A DNA stretch of 33,488 nt, taken from NCBI GenBank assembly GCA_018065935.1, contig JAGHSJ010000338.1:1-33488 (forward strand). Reading direction: 5' to 3'. Below, one piece after another: positions 8,359-16,332 of the stretch; the stretch's first letter is position 1; the number at the start of each line of letters is the position of its first letter. The notes below the pieces were generated by a model. That model saw only the letters and a list, made by a program, of their open reading frames with translations, was not told the DNA's origin and did no database searches. The position numbers and the translations under genes were made by a program. Origin of the DNA: Candidatus Kurthia equi. GTDB lineage: Bacteria > Bacillota > Bacilli > Bacillales_A > Planococcaceae.

Positions 8359-9164
8359 TCAGCTCTCCCCTTTCTTGATAAAATCCATTGTGCAACAAAT
8401 AGTGGACAGAAAATCCAAAATGCACAAACGACGCTATAAATTAAATAGCCTAATACCGAATTATAGAAGTTTACAAAATCAAAATACGATGGTCCTAATA
8501 CAGTTGTTTGACCAGAGAATAGGAAATAGCCAAAGCGAATCCATTCCGCTGGGTTAAGATGCATCATAATAATGGTTAGCGTTAACATGACATGGCCCGG
8601 TAGGAATGTGCCTACTGCCATTAATACATAGGAAATCAATAATAATGCTGCTGCCCATACAACTAAGGAAATAGACAATGCATGTAATCTATTTTTGGCA
8701 ATTACCCCACATAATACGGCGATTGCTGCAAAGATTAGGACAGTTAAAATCGATAGCACAACAAATATGATAGGAAGTTGAACTGCTCCTGCCACTCCAC
8801 TCATAATTAGCACAATCGCAAATGAGAGTAAAAGAATAAGGAAAAATGATAGAACTAGTGAAATGTATTTACCGAATATATACCCACCTAGCGACATTGG
8901 ATAGGTTTTAAGTAATGAGTACCAGCCTGACTCTACATCACTTGCTACGCTCATACTTCCTATTGTAAGGACAAATAAAGGTAGTAAGAATAGCAGTAAA
9001 TTCAAGAAACTAGCTGTTTGTCTTGTAAAGCCATCCACTGGTAATGCCAATTGCTGAATTAATGCGATAGCCGCAAATACCAATATAAATAGGACCCCTA
9101 CAAGCTGCATCCACTTACTTCTCAGCATTTGTTTCCATTCAAGTTTTATAAAAAGTTGGTTCAT
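8355..9164 (-). CDS. nosY: ABC-2 type permease, NosY-like
   Basis: The 269-residue protein has about six hydrophobic segments, the first at about residues 17-40 and the last at about 235-258. The architecture is that of ABC-2 permeases such as NosY, including the region GSMSVASDVESGW after the second helix. It lies 6 bases downstream of the second NosL gene and overlaps the ATPase gene by 4 bases. With NosD and NosF it would form the NosDFY complex in the membrane. As for all ABC-2 permeases, the substrate cannot be read from the sequence; the Nos name comes from context. Confidence 0.78.
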   Translation of the reverse strand: MNQLFIKLEWKQMLRSKWMQLVGVLFILVFAAIALIQQLALPVDGFTRQTASFLNLLLFLLPLFVLTIGSMSVASDVESGWYSLLKTYPMSLGGYIFGKYISLVLSFFLILLLSFAIVLIMSGVAGAVQLPIIFVVLSILTVLIFAAIAVLCGVIAKNRLHALSISLVVWAAALLLISYVLMAVGTFLPGHVMLTLTIIMMHLNPAEWIRFGYFLFSGQTTVLGPSYFDFVNFYNSVLGYLIYSVVCAFWIFCPLFVAQWILSRKGRAE

Positions 9165-9170
9165 CGTCTA

Positions 9171-9620
9171 TTACGCTCCCCAATCGAAACTCTTTAAGTC
9201 TTCGAAACTGATAATTTTCCCAGCATCTGTCTTCTCCACATATTGCTTAGCTGCTGCTTCATCTTTAAAAGCAATCACACCATAGCTCATTGGTGTTGGA
9301 ATACTCTTATCAAAAACAAATACTGATTTTTCGACGTTTAGCCATTCATCACTTGCTTCATCTTTAATAAAAGCCTCACCTAAGTCATCTTTTTTCATTT
9401 TTGTGTAATATTGCATTAAGCAACCTAGATCATCAAACATTTCATAGTCACCATTTTTCAAAGCAATTTGCCCTGCGTATTTCTCATTAGCAATACTCAT
9501 ATTACAAATCTCACAGACATCTGTTTGCGGATTAATTTTTTTTGCTTCATATGTTTTATCGCCACAACCAGCTAGTAATACTGCTGTTGCTAATACTGCT
9601 GTCATCAATGATTTTTTCAT
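9171..9620 (-). CDS. nosL: NosL-family copper lipoprotein (second copy)
   Basis: This 149-residue lipoprotein has a Lys-rich start, a hydrophobic stretch and the lipobox LLAGC with lipidated C19. The NosL metal motif is present as C36-E-I-C39-N-M41, followed by the family pattern FDDLGCLMQYY. NosL proteins bind Cu(I) and deliver it to N2O reductase on the outer face of the membrane. I chose the ATG (MKKSLMT) with AAGGAG upstream; the ORF-track start is a TTG within that ribosome site. The ATG overlaps the NosD stop codon. It is shorter than the other NosL in this operon and lacks its acidic Met/His tail. Confidence 0.88.
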   Translation of the reverse strand: MKKSLMTAVLATAVLLAGCGDKTYEAKKINPQTDVCEICNMSIANEKYAGQIALKNGDYEMFDDLGCLMQYYTKMKKDDLGEAFIKDEASDEWLNVEKSVFVFDKSIPTPMSYGVIAFKDEAAAKQYVEKTDAGKIISFEDLKSFDWGA

Positions 9621-10894
9621 ATTCGAATACTCCTTCTCCAACCGTATAGTCCACCAATAAAGATAATTGCACCTACTATAATCAACCAGATATTTACTGA
9701 ATGCTCATTTTTTTGTTCAGATATCGCCTTCATTAATGGTTTGTTATCCACTAGCTGATTCGTTTCTGTTTTGTTCGTTTGTTGGTCCATTTGGTTTAAT
9801 AATACGACACTCGGAGATTCAGTGAAGTATTGATAAGCTGGTTCTCTTACCATCCATTGACCAAAACTTTGTAAGGCAACATATTTTTCATCACCATAAT
9901 TGTCCTCATCGACATCAAATCCTGAATAATCATCATAGAAATTACTCGTAATATCACTACTTGTACCATCTGAACGGATATTTAAGATATTCCCTAAAAA
10001 ATCATTATTTTCAACGGTATTATCCTTTTCCGAACCTGTAAATTCAACAGCTGTTTGATTCGTTAAAAATACATTATTCTTAATCGTTGATTTTTTCATA
10101 TTTTGACTAGAGATGGCCGTCCGATTACCAATGAGTTTATTATTTTTTGTCACGATGTTTTCTGCATCATACAATGTAAAACCAGAACTATTCCAATCAC
10201 TCTGATATTGAATTGTATTTTTTTCTAATAAAGCATTTTCTGCAATCATTAGCATAATACCTGTTACATTATTTTCTAACAAATTATCACGTGCATAAAT
10301 ATCTTTTCCATACATATAATGCAATCCATAACGACTGTAGGTTGCCTTATTATTTAAGATTCTTGAGCCTGTTACACGTTCAAGATAATAGGCGTCTAAT
10401 ACTTCTGTGATGCTACTGTTCGAAATATTGATTTTCTTACTATCATATGCAGCAATTCCTGTTCCTTTACTAGCATACTGGCCGTCAAGTCCTCGCATGA
10501 AAAAGTTATCTACTGTAATACCTGTCGAATTACGAATTGTCACACCACTAAACATGTAAATCATTTTTATGTCTTTGATTTTTATTTGTGAAGATTTCTT
10601 CACATCTATGGCAGATTTAGAACGTGCAAAATTCAAATTTTCAAGTGTAACATCTTTGGTATTTTCTATCGTTAAAACTGTGTTGTCATAGCCGGCCTTC
10701 ATCAATGTCTTTTCACTACCAATAATCGTAATCGGTTTTGAAATAGTTGCTTGTTCTCGATACACACGATCAAAAAGTTTCAATGTGCCCCCAGCTGGAG
10801 TTTTATCAATTTGATCTTGCAGAGACTCAGCGTGTGCCTGTAATGAAAATCCAATTAAGCTGATGACAAAAGCGATAATAAAACGCCATTTCAT
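9617..10894 (-). CDS. nosD: NosD-like right-handed beta-helix protein
   Basis: This is an exported parallel beta-helix protein of 425 residues. I chose the ATG giving MKWRFII because a G-rich ribosome site (TGGGGGC) precedes it. A signal peptide (about 1-22, ending in QAHA) is followed by many short Asn-rich rungs of about 22 residues typical of NosD/CASH repeats, such as GITVDNF, KINISNSS and ARDNLLENN. A C-terminal membrane helix (about 400-418) ends in Arg-rich residues, so the protein is tethered outside the membrane. NosD works with NosF and NosY in maturing the copper centre of N2O reductase. The gene sits between two NosL genes. Confidence 0.88.
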   Translation of the reverse strand: MKWRFIIAFVISLIGFSLQAHAESLQDQIDKTPAGGTLKLFDRVYREQATISKPITIIGSEKTLMKAGYDNTVLTIENTKDVTLENLNFARSKSAIDVKKSSQIKIKDIKMIYMFSGVTIRNSTGITVDNFFMRGLDGQYASKGTGIAAYDSKKINISNSSITEVLDAYYLERVTGSRILNNKATYSRYGLHYMYGKDIYARDNLLENNVTGIMLMIAENALLEKNTIQYQSDWNSSGFTLYDAENIVTKNNKLIGNRTAISSQNMKKSTIKNNVFLTNQTAVEFTGSEKDNTVENNDFLGNILNIRSDGTSSDITSNFYDDYSGFDVDEDNYGDEKYVALQSFGQWMVREPAYQYFTESPSVVLLNQMDQQTNKTETNQLVDNKPLMKAISEQKNEHSVNIWLIIVGAIIFIGGLYGWRRSIRI

Positions 10895-10921
10895 CTTTTT
10901 GCCCCCAGTAATTATAGGAAC

Positions 10922-10943
10922 GCCCCCCACATAAGTGGAAGGC
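10922..10943 (-). other. Hairpin between nosL and nosD
   Basis: On the minus strand GCCTTCCAC and GTGGGGGGC can form a 9-bp stem (two G-U pairs) around TTAT. There is no T-run after it, so it is not a standard terminator. Within an operon it could protect or process the mRNA between the lipoprotein gene and nosD. Confidence 0.45.
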
Positions 10944-10955
10944 ACTCACTACTAT

Positions 10956-11591
10956 TTATTCATGGCTATCATGTTCTGATTTTTCGTTGTCCATATCATC
11001 TTTATCATCCATGTCCATGTCGTCCATTTTTTCTGTGCCATTCATTTTTTCATAACGTTCATGTGCATCATCATTAATTTCACTGACATCCGTTACCTCT
11101 GCACCTTTATTTTTTTCGATAAAGGCATTTGCAGATTTCATATCCTTGAAGTATGCAAAGCCGTATTTCATCGGTGTTTTAAAGTCACCTTCTACAACGA
11201 TAGCATCATCTAATTTCATCCACTCTTTATCATCGTAATTTCTCACATATTTATCAAGAGTTACATTATGTTCACGCTCATAGTTTAACATACACCCTGC
11301 ATCATCAAAGAACAAATTCTTTCCTTTTTCATCTACAGCCTGTGCGGTGAATGCACCTAAATCAGTGGTTTTTTGATATACTTTCATATTACAAAAAGCA
11401 CAAACTTCATCTTTTGCTGGTTCTTTTAATGTGACACCCGCTACTTCTGTTGTAGCTTTTTCTTCATTTGTAGCTGAGTTTTGAGTTGTTTCTGTTTTCG
11501 TATTTGAATCTTTAGTTGATGTATCTGAATTATTACATGCTGCTAATAATGATACGGCTACTAATGCGCTCATTGCTAATTTATATTTCAT
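10956..11591 (-). CDS. nosL: NosL-family copper lipoprotein with Met/Asp/His-rich tail
   Basis: This 211-residue lipoprotein is the first gene of the nos-type operon. The signal peptide ends in the lipobox LLAAC with C19. A Thr/Asn/Lys/Glu-rich spacer (about 20-55) leads to the NosL domain with C64-A-F-C67-N-M69 and FFDDAGCMLNYE. The last 25-30 residues are a low-complexity tail of Asp, Met, Lys and His (for example MDDMDMDDKDDMD, then EHDSHE), which looks able to bind metal; this is inference. The start has a GGAGAG ribosome site. Its promoter region holds direct repeats described in the findings. It differs clearly from the second NosL, so this is not a recent duplication. Confidence 0.88.
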   Translation of the reverse strand: MKYKLAMSALVAVSLLAACNNSDTSTKDSNTKTETTQNSATNEEKATTEVAGVTLKEPAKDEVCAFCNMKVYQKTTDLGAFTAQAVDEKGKNLFFDDAGCMLNYEREHNVTLDKYVRNYDDKEWMKLDDAIVVEGDFKTPMKYGFAYFKDMKSANAFIEKNKGAEVTDVSEINDDAHERYEKMNGTEKMDDMDMDDKDDMDNEKSEHDSHE

Positions 11592-11686
11592 CCAAATGAC
11601 TCTCCTTTAATTACCACTTTATTTACTCTCTTACTTTACCCTTAAAATGTGAAATAAAATGAAAATCCATGTGAATCTTTTTCGTC

Positions 11687-11720
11687 AAAAAAAGCATTCG
11701 GTGAATAATTCACCGAATGC
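11687..11720 (-). terminator. Intrinsic terminator of pncB-nadE
   Basis: A near-perfect palindrome, GCATTCGGTGAA with TTCACCGAATGC, gives a 12-bp stem with a three-base loop, followed on the minus strand by seven T. It starts shortly after the nadE stop codon. Confidence 0.92.
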
Positions 11721-11730
11721 CTAAATTATA

Positions 11731-12555
11731 CTATTTCCAAAAATCATCATAAACCGTTATAGGTAGATGGCGTTTATGTTCGGTTTTTAAATAATGGCCT
11801 TCAATTTTTTCTTGCGCTTCAGGCACAATTATTTTCCCCTCTAAGTAATCATCAATTTGTTCATAAGTCACACCCAATGCGACCTCATCTGGTAATGCTG
11901 GTTTATCTTCTTCTAAATCTGCAGTTGGTGCCTTCTCATAAAGATGTGGTGGGCAATTTAATTCATGTAATAACTGCTTTCCTTGTCTTTTATTCAATCG
12001 CCAAAGTGGTGTCAAGTCTGCTGCACCATCGCCGAATTTTGTATAAAAGCCTGTAATCGCCTCAGCAGCATGATCCGTTCCTAGTACGACACCACTATTT
12101 GCTGCAGCTATCGCAAATTGCACTTTCATGCGTTCACGTGCTTTTTCATTGCCTTTTTGAAAATCTGTTAGCTCTACACCTGCTGTTTTTAGTGCTTCGA
12201 CACCAGCATCAACAGCTGTTTTTATATTCACCGTATACGTCTTACTTGGTTGAATGAACGCTAATGCATCTTCACAGTCAGCTTCATCTGCTTGAATACC
12301 ATACGGAAGTCGAACTGCCCAAAATTGATACTTATCCGATGCACTTTCTTCGTTCAATTCATCTACAGCTAATTGTGTCAGTTTACCAGCTAAAGTGGAA
12401 TCCTGTCCGCCAGAAATACCTAAAACATAACCTTTTACAAAGCTATGTTTTCTAGCGTATTCCTTTAAGAAATCAATTGTGCGACGGATTTCTTCTTGGG
12501 CATTAATGACTGGCGCTACCTTTAACTCACTAATTATTTTTTGCTGTAAGTTCAT
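11731..12555 (-). CDS. nadE: NH3-dependent NAD+ synthetase
   Basis: The enzyme makes NAD+ from nicotinate adenine dinucleotide, ATP and ammonia, the last step of NAD synthesis. The 274-residue length matches the short ammonia-dependent form without a glutaminase domain. The N-type ATP pyrophosphatase loop SGGQDST is at 48-54. Conserved segments include [23 protein letters not shown] and the C-terminal [10 protein letters not shown]. Its ATG overlaps the pncB stop codon by four bases, so both are probably translated together, which fits two steps of the same salvage route. Confidence 0.97.
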   Translation of the reverse strand: MNLQQKIISELKVAPVINAQEEIRRTIDFLKEYARKHSFVKGYVLGISGGQDSTLAGKLTQLAVDELNEESASDKYQFWAVRLPYGIQADEADCEDALAFIQPSKTYTVNIKTAVDAGVEALKTAGVELTDFQKGNEKARERMKVQFAIAAANSGVVLGTDHAAEAITGFYTKFGDGAADLTPLWRLNKRQGKQLLHELNCPPHLYEKAPTADLEEDKPALPDEVALGVTYEQIDDYLEGKIIVPEAQEKIEGHYLKTEHKRHLPITVYDDFWK

Positions 12556-14039
12556 CTTTCAAAGCCTCCGATACTATCGTTTACTTGATTCACCATTTGC
12601 TGAACTTCTTCAATATTACGCATTTTATTATCCCAGCATTTTTGACTTAAATCGACTGGATACTCTTCTGGGTTAAGTGAGCGTTTATACTCATCCCACA
12701 ATAATGCTAGGTTTTCTTTCGCGTATTCCTTCATTTCCTTGACACTTGGGCTTGTATAAATAACTTCACCGTTTTCAATGACTTTATGATGTAAGTTTTT
12801 TGCTTCAAAGTTTGTGACAAATTTTGAAATGAATGTGTGCACAGGATGGAACATTTTTATTTTATTTTCATTTTCAGGATTTTCATCGTACATCGTAATA
12901 TAGTCACCTTCAGCGCGACCATTTTCTTTATCAATAATGCGGTACAGTTTTTTACGCCCTGGTGTCGTCACTTTTTCTGCATTAGCAGAAATTTTAATCG
13001 TATCCACCATTTTGCCTGTTTCATCTTCTATTGAAACAATTTTATAGACAGCACCTAATGCAGGTTGATCATAGGCAGTAATTATTTTTGTGCCAATTCC
13101 CCACATATCGACTTTTGCATTTTGCGCCTTTAAGTTCAACATTGTATACTCGTCTAAATCATTTGAAACAACAATTTTTGCATCTGGGAAGCCTGCATCG
13201 TCTAACATTTTACGTGCAGCCTTCGATAAGAATGCGATGTCGCCACTATCTAAGCGAATGCCGACAAAATTAATCTTATCTCCAAGCTCTTTAGCCACTT
13301 GAATAGCTGATGGGACACCTGATTTTAAGGTATCAAATGTATCTACTAAAAATACACAATTTTTATGACGACGTGCATATGCATGGAACGCTTCATAGTC
13401 GCTTCGATAGGCTTGTACTAATGAATGGGCATGAGTTCCTGAAACAGGTAAATCAAATAATTTACCCGCTCGAACATTACTTGTTGAAGAAAAACCGCCG
13501 ATAATTGCTGCTCTTGTCCCCCAGATTGCTGCATCCATTTCTTGTGCGCGACGTGTTCCAAATTCCATGACTGTCGCATCTTGTGCCACATGTTTAATAC
13601 GGCTGGCCTTTGTCGCAATCAAAGTTTGGTAGTTCACAATATTTAATAAAGCTGTTTCAATCAATTGTGCTTCTACTAAAGGTGCTTCAATACGAACGAT
13701 TGGTTCATTGCCAAAGACGGTTTCGCCTTCTAACATTGAGTAAACATCGCCAGTAAAGCGCAGCTCTTTCAAATAGCTTATAAAATCGTCTTTATAGCCC
13801 ACTTCTTGTTGTAAATATTCAATATCCGAGTCGCTGAATTTAAAGTTTCTTAAATAATCTAACATTCTTTCTAACCCTGCAAACACAGCATAGCCATTAC
13901 CAAATGGTAACTTTCTGAAATATAATTCGAAAACTGATTTTCGATTGTGAATCCCATCTGCCCAATATGATTCTGCCATATTAATTTGGTATAAGTCTGT
14001 GTGTAAAGCTAAACTATCATCTGGATATATCTTTTTCAT
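12552..14039 (-). CDS. pncB: Nicotinate phosphoribosyltransferase
   Basis: The enzyme joins nicotinate to PRPP, with ATP, to give nicotinate mononucleotide in the NAD salvage (Preiss-Handler) route. The 495-residue length is typical of the Gram-positive form. Diagnostic segments are [11 protein letters not shown] at the N-terminus, MEFGTRRAQ in the middle, the catalytic-His loop SGTHAHS and the phosphate-binding RLDSGD. AGAGGGAG lies before the ATG. It is the first gene of pncB-nadE. An inverted repeat covers the predicted -10 region (see 14106-14140), suggesting control by a repressor. Confidence 0.96.
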   Translation of the reverse strand: MKKIYPDDSLALHTDLYQINMAESYWADGIHNRKSVFELYFRKLPFGNGYAVFAGLERMLDYLRNFKFSDSDIEYLQQEVGYKDDFISYLKELRFTGDVYSMLEGETVFGNEPIVRIEAPLVEAQLIETALLNIVNYQTLIATKASRIKHVAQDATVMEFGTRRAQEMDAAIWGTRAAIIGGFSSTSNVRAGKLFDLPVSGTHAHSLVQAYRSDYEAFHAYARRHKNCVFLVDTFDTLKSGVPSAIQVAKELGDKINFVGIRLDSGDIAFLSKAARKMLDDAGFPDAKIVVSNDLDEYTMLNLKAQNAKVDMWGIGTKIITAYDQPALGAVYKIVSIEDETGKMVDTIKISANAEKVTTPGRKKLYRIIDKENGRAEGDYITMYDENPENENKIKMFHPVHTFISKFVTNFEAKNLHHKVIENGEVIYTSPSVKEMKEYAKENLALLWDEYKRSLNPEEYPVDLSQKCWDNKMRNIEEVQQMVNQVNDSIGGFER

Positions 14040-14105
14040 AGTATGCTCCCTCTTCCACTGTGTTGTTTAAGCAATCATTTAAGTTTTATTTTCTACTAAT
14101 TAACT

Positions 14106-14140
14106 AAGAATCTCTTCATATAATACCCATAAGAGATCTT
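14106..14140 (-). promoter_or_regulatory. Inverted repeat over the pncB promoter (candidate operator)
   Basis: On the minus strand AAGATCTCTT and AAGAGATTCTT form an inverted repeat with about 14 bases between the arms. The predicted pncB -10 (TATATG) sits inside and the -35 (TTGAAA, at 14140-14145) touches the outer arm, with 17 bases between the hexamers. The placement suits a repressor site. It does not look like NiaR or NrtR sites as I know them. Confidence 0.45.
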
Positions 14141-14245
14141 TTCAAGTCATTTCTTTTATCATTCACTATTTATGTAATACATCATAGCAAAAATGGCGGA
14201 ATAAGTCGTTGAATTCATACATAATTTCGACATATTTGTTGTGTC

Positions 14246-14273
14246 TTGTCATCTGTAAAAGACATTATATCAT
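14246..14273 (+). promoter_or_regulatory. Candidate promoter for the phosphoribosyltransferase gene
   Basis: TTGTCA and TATCAT are separated by 16 bases, which would give an AT-rich leader of about 175 bases. The rest of the 14146-14455 gap shows only weak AT-rich inverted repeats (AAATTGAA/TTCAATTT near 14370-14390). No known riboswitch was recognised. Confidence 0.35.
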
Positions 14274-14455
14274 ATTTCATTGTATGAACATCTTTTCATA
14301 ATTCGATTTTTTACACATTAATCAACACACAACTTACATAATTTAAAGTAAACTATGTTTATAGAAAAATTGAATTTATTTCAATTTAAAGTTTTATTTT
14401 ACTTATTTAAAAAGATTCGATATAAAAAATCAACTAACTAAAGGGAGTTTACTAC

Positions 14456-15049
14456 ATGAAAACTTACTCAATCGAAATCGCTGGTCATATTAGACATCTT
14501 CCAATTGTTCCAGTGACAGACGAACTTTCTATTGCTAGCTTTAATTTACTTGGAGATGTAGAACTTGTTAGTGCAAGTGCCATTGAAATTGCCTCAAAAC
14601 TTCCACATATAGACGTATTAGTTACTGCAGAGGCAAAAGGGATTCCACTGATTTATGAACTGTCGAAAATCTTAACTATTCCACGCTATGTCGTGGCTCG
14701 TAAAGAAATTAAAAACTATATGCATCAGCCATTAATCCATGAAGTTCACTCGATTACTACAGCAGGGAAACAGCTTCTAGTCCTCGACTATGATGATGCC
14801 GCATTTTTAAAAGATAAGCGTGTCGCAATCATTGATGATGTTATCAGCTCTGGTTCTTCTTTAGAAGCACTTGAATCTCTTGTTACGCAAGCAGGCGGAG
14901 AAATTGTTGCTCGCGCCGCTATTCTAATAGAAGGAGATTCGATTGATCGGACAGATATTATTCATTTAAATACACTGCCTTTATTTTCATTAGAATTACC
15001 TAAAGCGATTGAAGAACTAAATGAAAAAGGGACACCACAAAAAATCTAA
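14456..15049 (+). CDS. Type I phosphoribosyltransferase (adenine/xanthine PRT-like)
   Basis: The 197-residue protein has the PRPP-binding motif VAIIDDVISSGSS at about residues 122-134, characteristic of type I phosphoribosyltransferases (COG0503). The segment TAEAKGIPLIYELSKIL and the basic VARKEIKNYM resemble adenine and xanthine phosphoribosyltransferases, which convert a purine base and PRPP to the nucleotide. AAAGGGAG lies 8-9 bases before the ATG. The gene stands alone, divergent from pncB and convergent with the repair pair. Which purine it uses cannot be told from the sequence. It is not a close match to classic Apt or Xpt, so I leave the symbol empty. Confidence 0.82.
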   Translation: MKTYSIEIAGHIRHLPIVPVTDELSIASFNLLGDVELVSASAIEIASKLPHIDVLVTAEAKGIPLIYELSKILTIPRYVVARKEIKNYMHQPLIHEVHSITTAGKQLLVLDYDDAAFLKDKRVAIIDDVISSGSSLEALESLVTQAGGEIVARAAILIEGDSIDRTDIIHLNTLPLFSLELPKAIEELNEKGTPQKI

Positions 15050-15090
15050 ATCAAAAATATATCCTAGTTATTTCTTTCTTATTTGCAACA

Positions 15091-15130
15091 AAGAGGACAA
15101 ATCGCGCATTAAAACGTGATTTGTCCTCTT
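15091..15130. terminator. Bidirectional terminator between the PRT gene and ogt
   Basis: AAGAGGACAAATC and GATTTGTCCTCTT form a 13-bp perfect stem around a loop that can extend the pairing (CG/CG). It lies between two convergent genes and can serve both, though the T-tracts are short. Confidence 0.75.
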
Positions 15131-15175
15131 CTTATACGTAGTTCGTTTAGATGGATACATATCATATCTTCATTA

Positions 15176-15688
15176 TTATGAATGATTTGATGTCAAGCTT
15201 CCTTCTAACTGAAGTAATTGTTTTTTTAATGCTAAGCCATTTCGAAATCCTGTTAATTGACCATTTTTTCCTATCACGCGATGGCAGGGAATCATGACTA
15301 AAATCGGATTTTTACCGATTGCATTGGCTACTGCTCGCACTGCTGTCGGCTTGTTAATTAGTTCAGCAATGTCTGAGTAGCTACACAGCTTACCGTAAGG
15401 AATTTGAACAAGGGCTTTCCAAACAAGTTGTTGAAAGTTTGTTCCTTTAATATCGAGTGGTAGGACTGTAAAATCTACATTGTCTCCTTGAAAATATTGC
15501 GAAAAAAGCGTTGTATAAGGTTTCATCTGCTGCTCATTTAAGATGAGGTTACTCACCCCCGGTTTAGCTAAAGTGTCTTGCATTTCCTGATAATTGTTAC
15601 TCACAAAACATAGTCCACGCGCTGTTGCAGCCAAAAAAATTTCTTCATCGCATCCATCTATCGAGTCAAAGTAAACTGTAATTGTCAT
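15176..15688 (-). CDS. ogt: Methylated-DNA--[protein]-cysteine S-methyltransferase
   Basis: This suicide enzyme moves the alkyl group from O6-methylguanine in DNA to its own cysteine. It has 170 residues with the active-site PCHRVIG, acceptor C135, preceded by the helix-turn-helix region (ALVQIPYGKLCSYSDIA) and followed by GFRNGLALKKQLLQLE. Its ATG overlaps the preceding AdaA-type stop codon by one base (TAATG). In B. subtilis the equivalent adaptive-response partner is AdaB; the fusion of both activities is E. coli Ada. It should be induced together with the upstream gene after methylation damage. Confidence 0.95.
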   Translation of the reverse strand: MTITVYFDSIDGCDEEIFLAATARGLCFVSNNYQEMQDTLAKPGVSNLILNEQQMKPYTTLFSQYFQGDNVDFTVLPLDIKGTNFQQLVWKALVQIPYGKLCSYSDIAELINKPTAVRAVANAIGKNPILVMIPCHRVIGKNGQLTGFRNGLALKKQLLQLEGSLTSNHS

Positions 15689-16248
15689 TACCTACCTTCT
15701 ACTATTTTTTTATATTGTTTCGGTGTGCTACCAGTTATTTTTTTAAATAATGTAATAAAATAAGAGGTGTTATGTAATCCGATTCGATGCCCCACTTCTT
15801 CAACTGTAGCATATGTTTCTTTTAAAAGTGTAATTGCATGCTCAATACGCAATTTTTGTAAGTATTCTGTCGGCGTATATCCCTTCGTCTGTTTATACAC
15901 TCTTTGTAAATGGTATGGGCTACCGTGAAACTCATCTGCCAGCAATTGCAATGTAATATGTTCCGTATAATTTTGGTCCATATAGCGATTCATTTGATCT
16001 GTCCATTCGACATCAGAGATTTTTATTCCACCCGGTTTGCACCGCTTACAAGGCTTGTTACCTAACTCCATGGCTTGTTCTAATAATTTATACACACGTA
16101 CATTTTGTCTATCTGGTGTTTTTGATTTACAAGATGGATGACAGCAAATTTTCGTTGAAGTATCCGCGTAAATTAGTTTTCCATCAAATGATTCATCCTT
16201 TTCCACAATTGCTTGCCACTCTGTATCTGTTGGTATATGTCCTAGCAT
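15688..16248 (-). CDS. adaA: AdaA-type methylphosphotriester methyltransferase and AraC-family activator
   Basis: The 186-residue protein combines an N-terminal Ada zinc domain with an AraC-type DNA-binding domain (about 85-184). The zinc ligands keep the E. coli Ada spacing: C36-X3-C40 and C67-X2-C70. C36 should be the residue methylated by DNA phosphotriesters, and an extra C35 sits beside it (ICCHPSC). Two helix-turn-helix motifs follow, including LQLLADEFHGSPYHLQRVYK and the signature HNTSYFITLFKKITGSTPKQY. Methylation of this family turns the protein into an activator of the adaptive-response genes. I use the ATG three codons after the ORF-track GTG because AAGGTG is well spaced for it. 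Confidence 0.93.
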   Translation of the reverse strand: MLGHIPTDTEWQAIVEKDESFDGKLIYADTSTKICCHPSCKSKTPDRQNVRVYKLLEQAMELGNKPCKRCKPGGIKISDVEWTDQMNRYMDQNYTEHITLQLLADEFHGSPYHLQRVYKQTKGYTPTEYLQKLRIEHAITLLKETYATVEEVGHRIGLHNTSYFITLFKKITGSTPKQYKKIVEGR

Positions 16249-16332
16249 GTTTATCACCTTATCTTTTCTTGTTAATAGGTATTCAAAGTATACACATAAT
16301 TTATATCATTTATTGTAAAAGGGGCCTTGTAT

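Noticed and set aside
8195-8557. 120-residue plus-strand ORF across the ATPase/permease junction
   Set aside because: Antisense shadow of two overlapping, well-supported genes.
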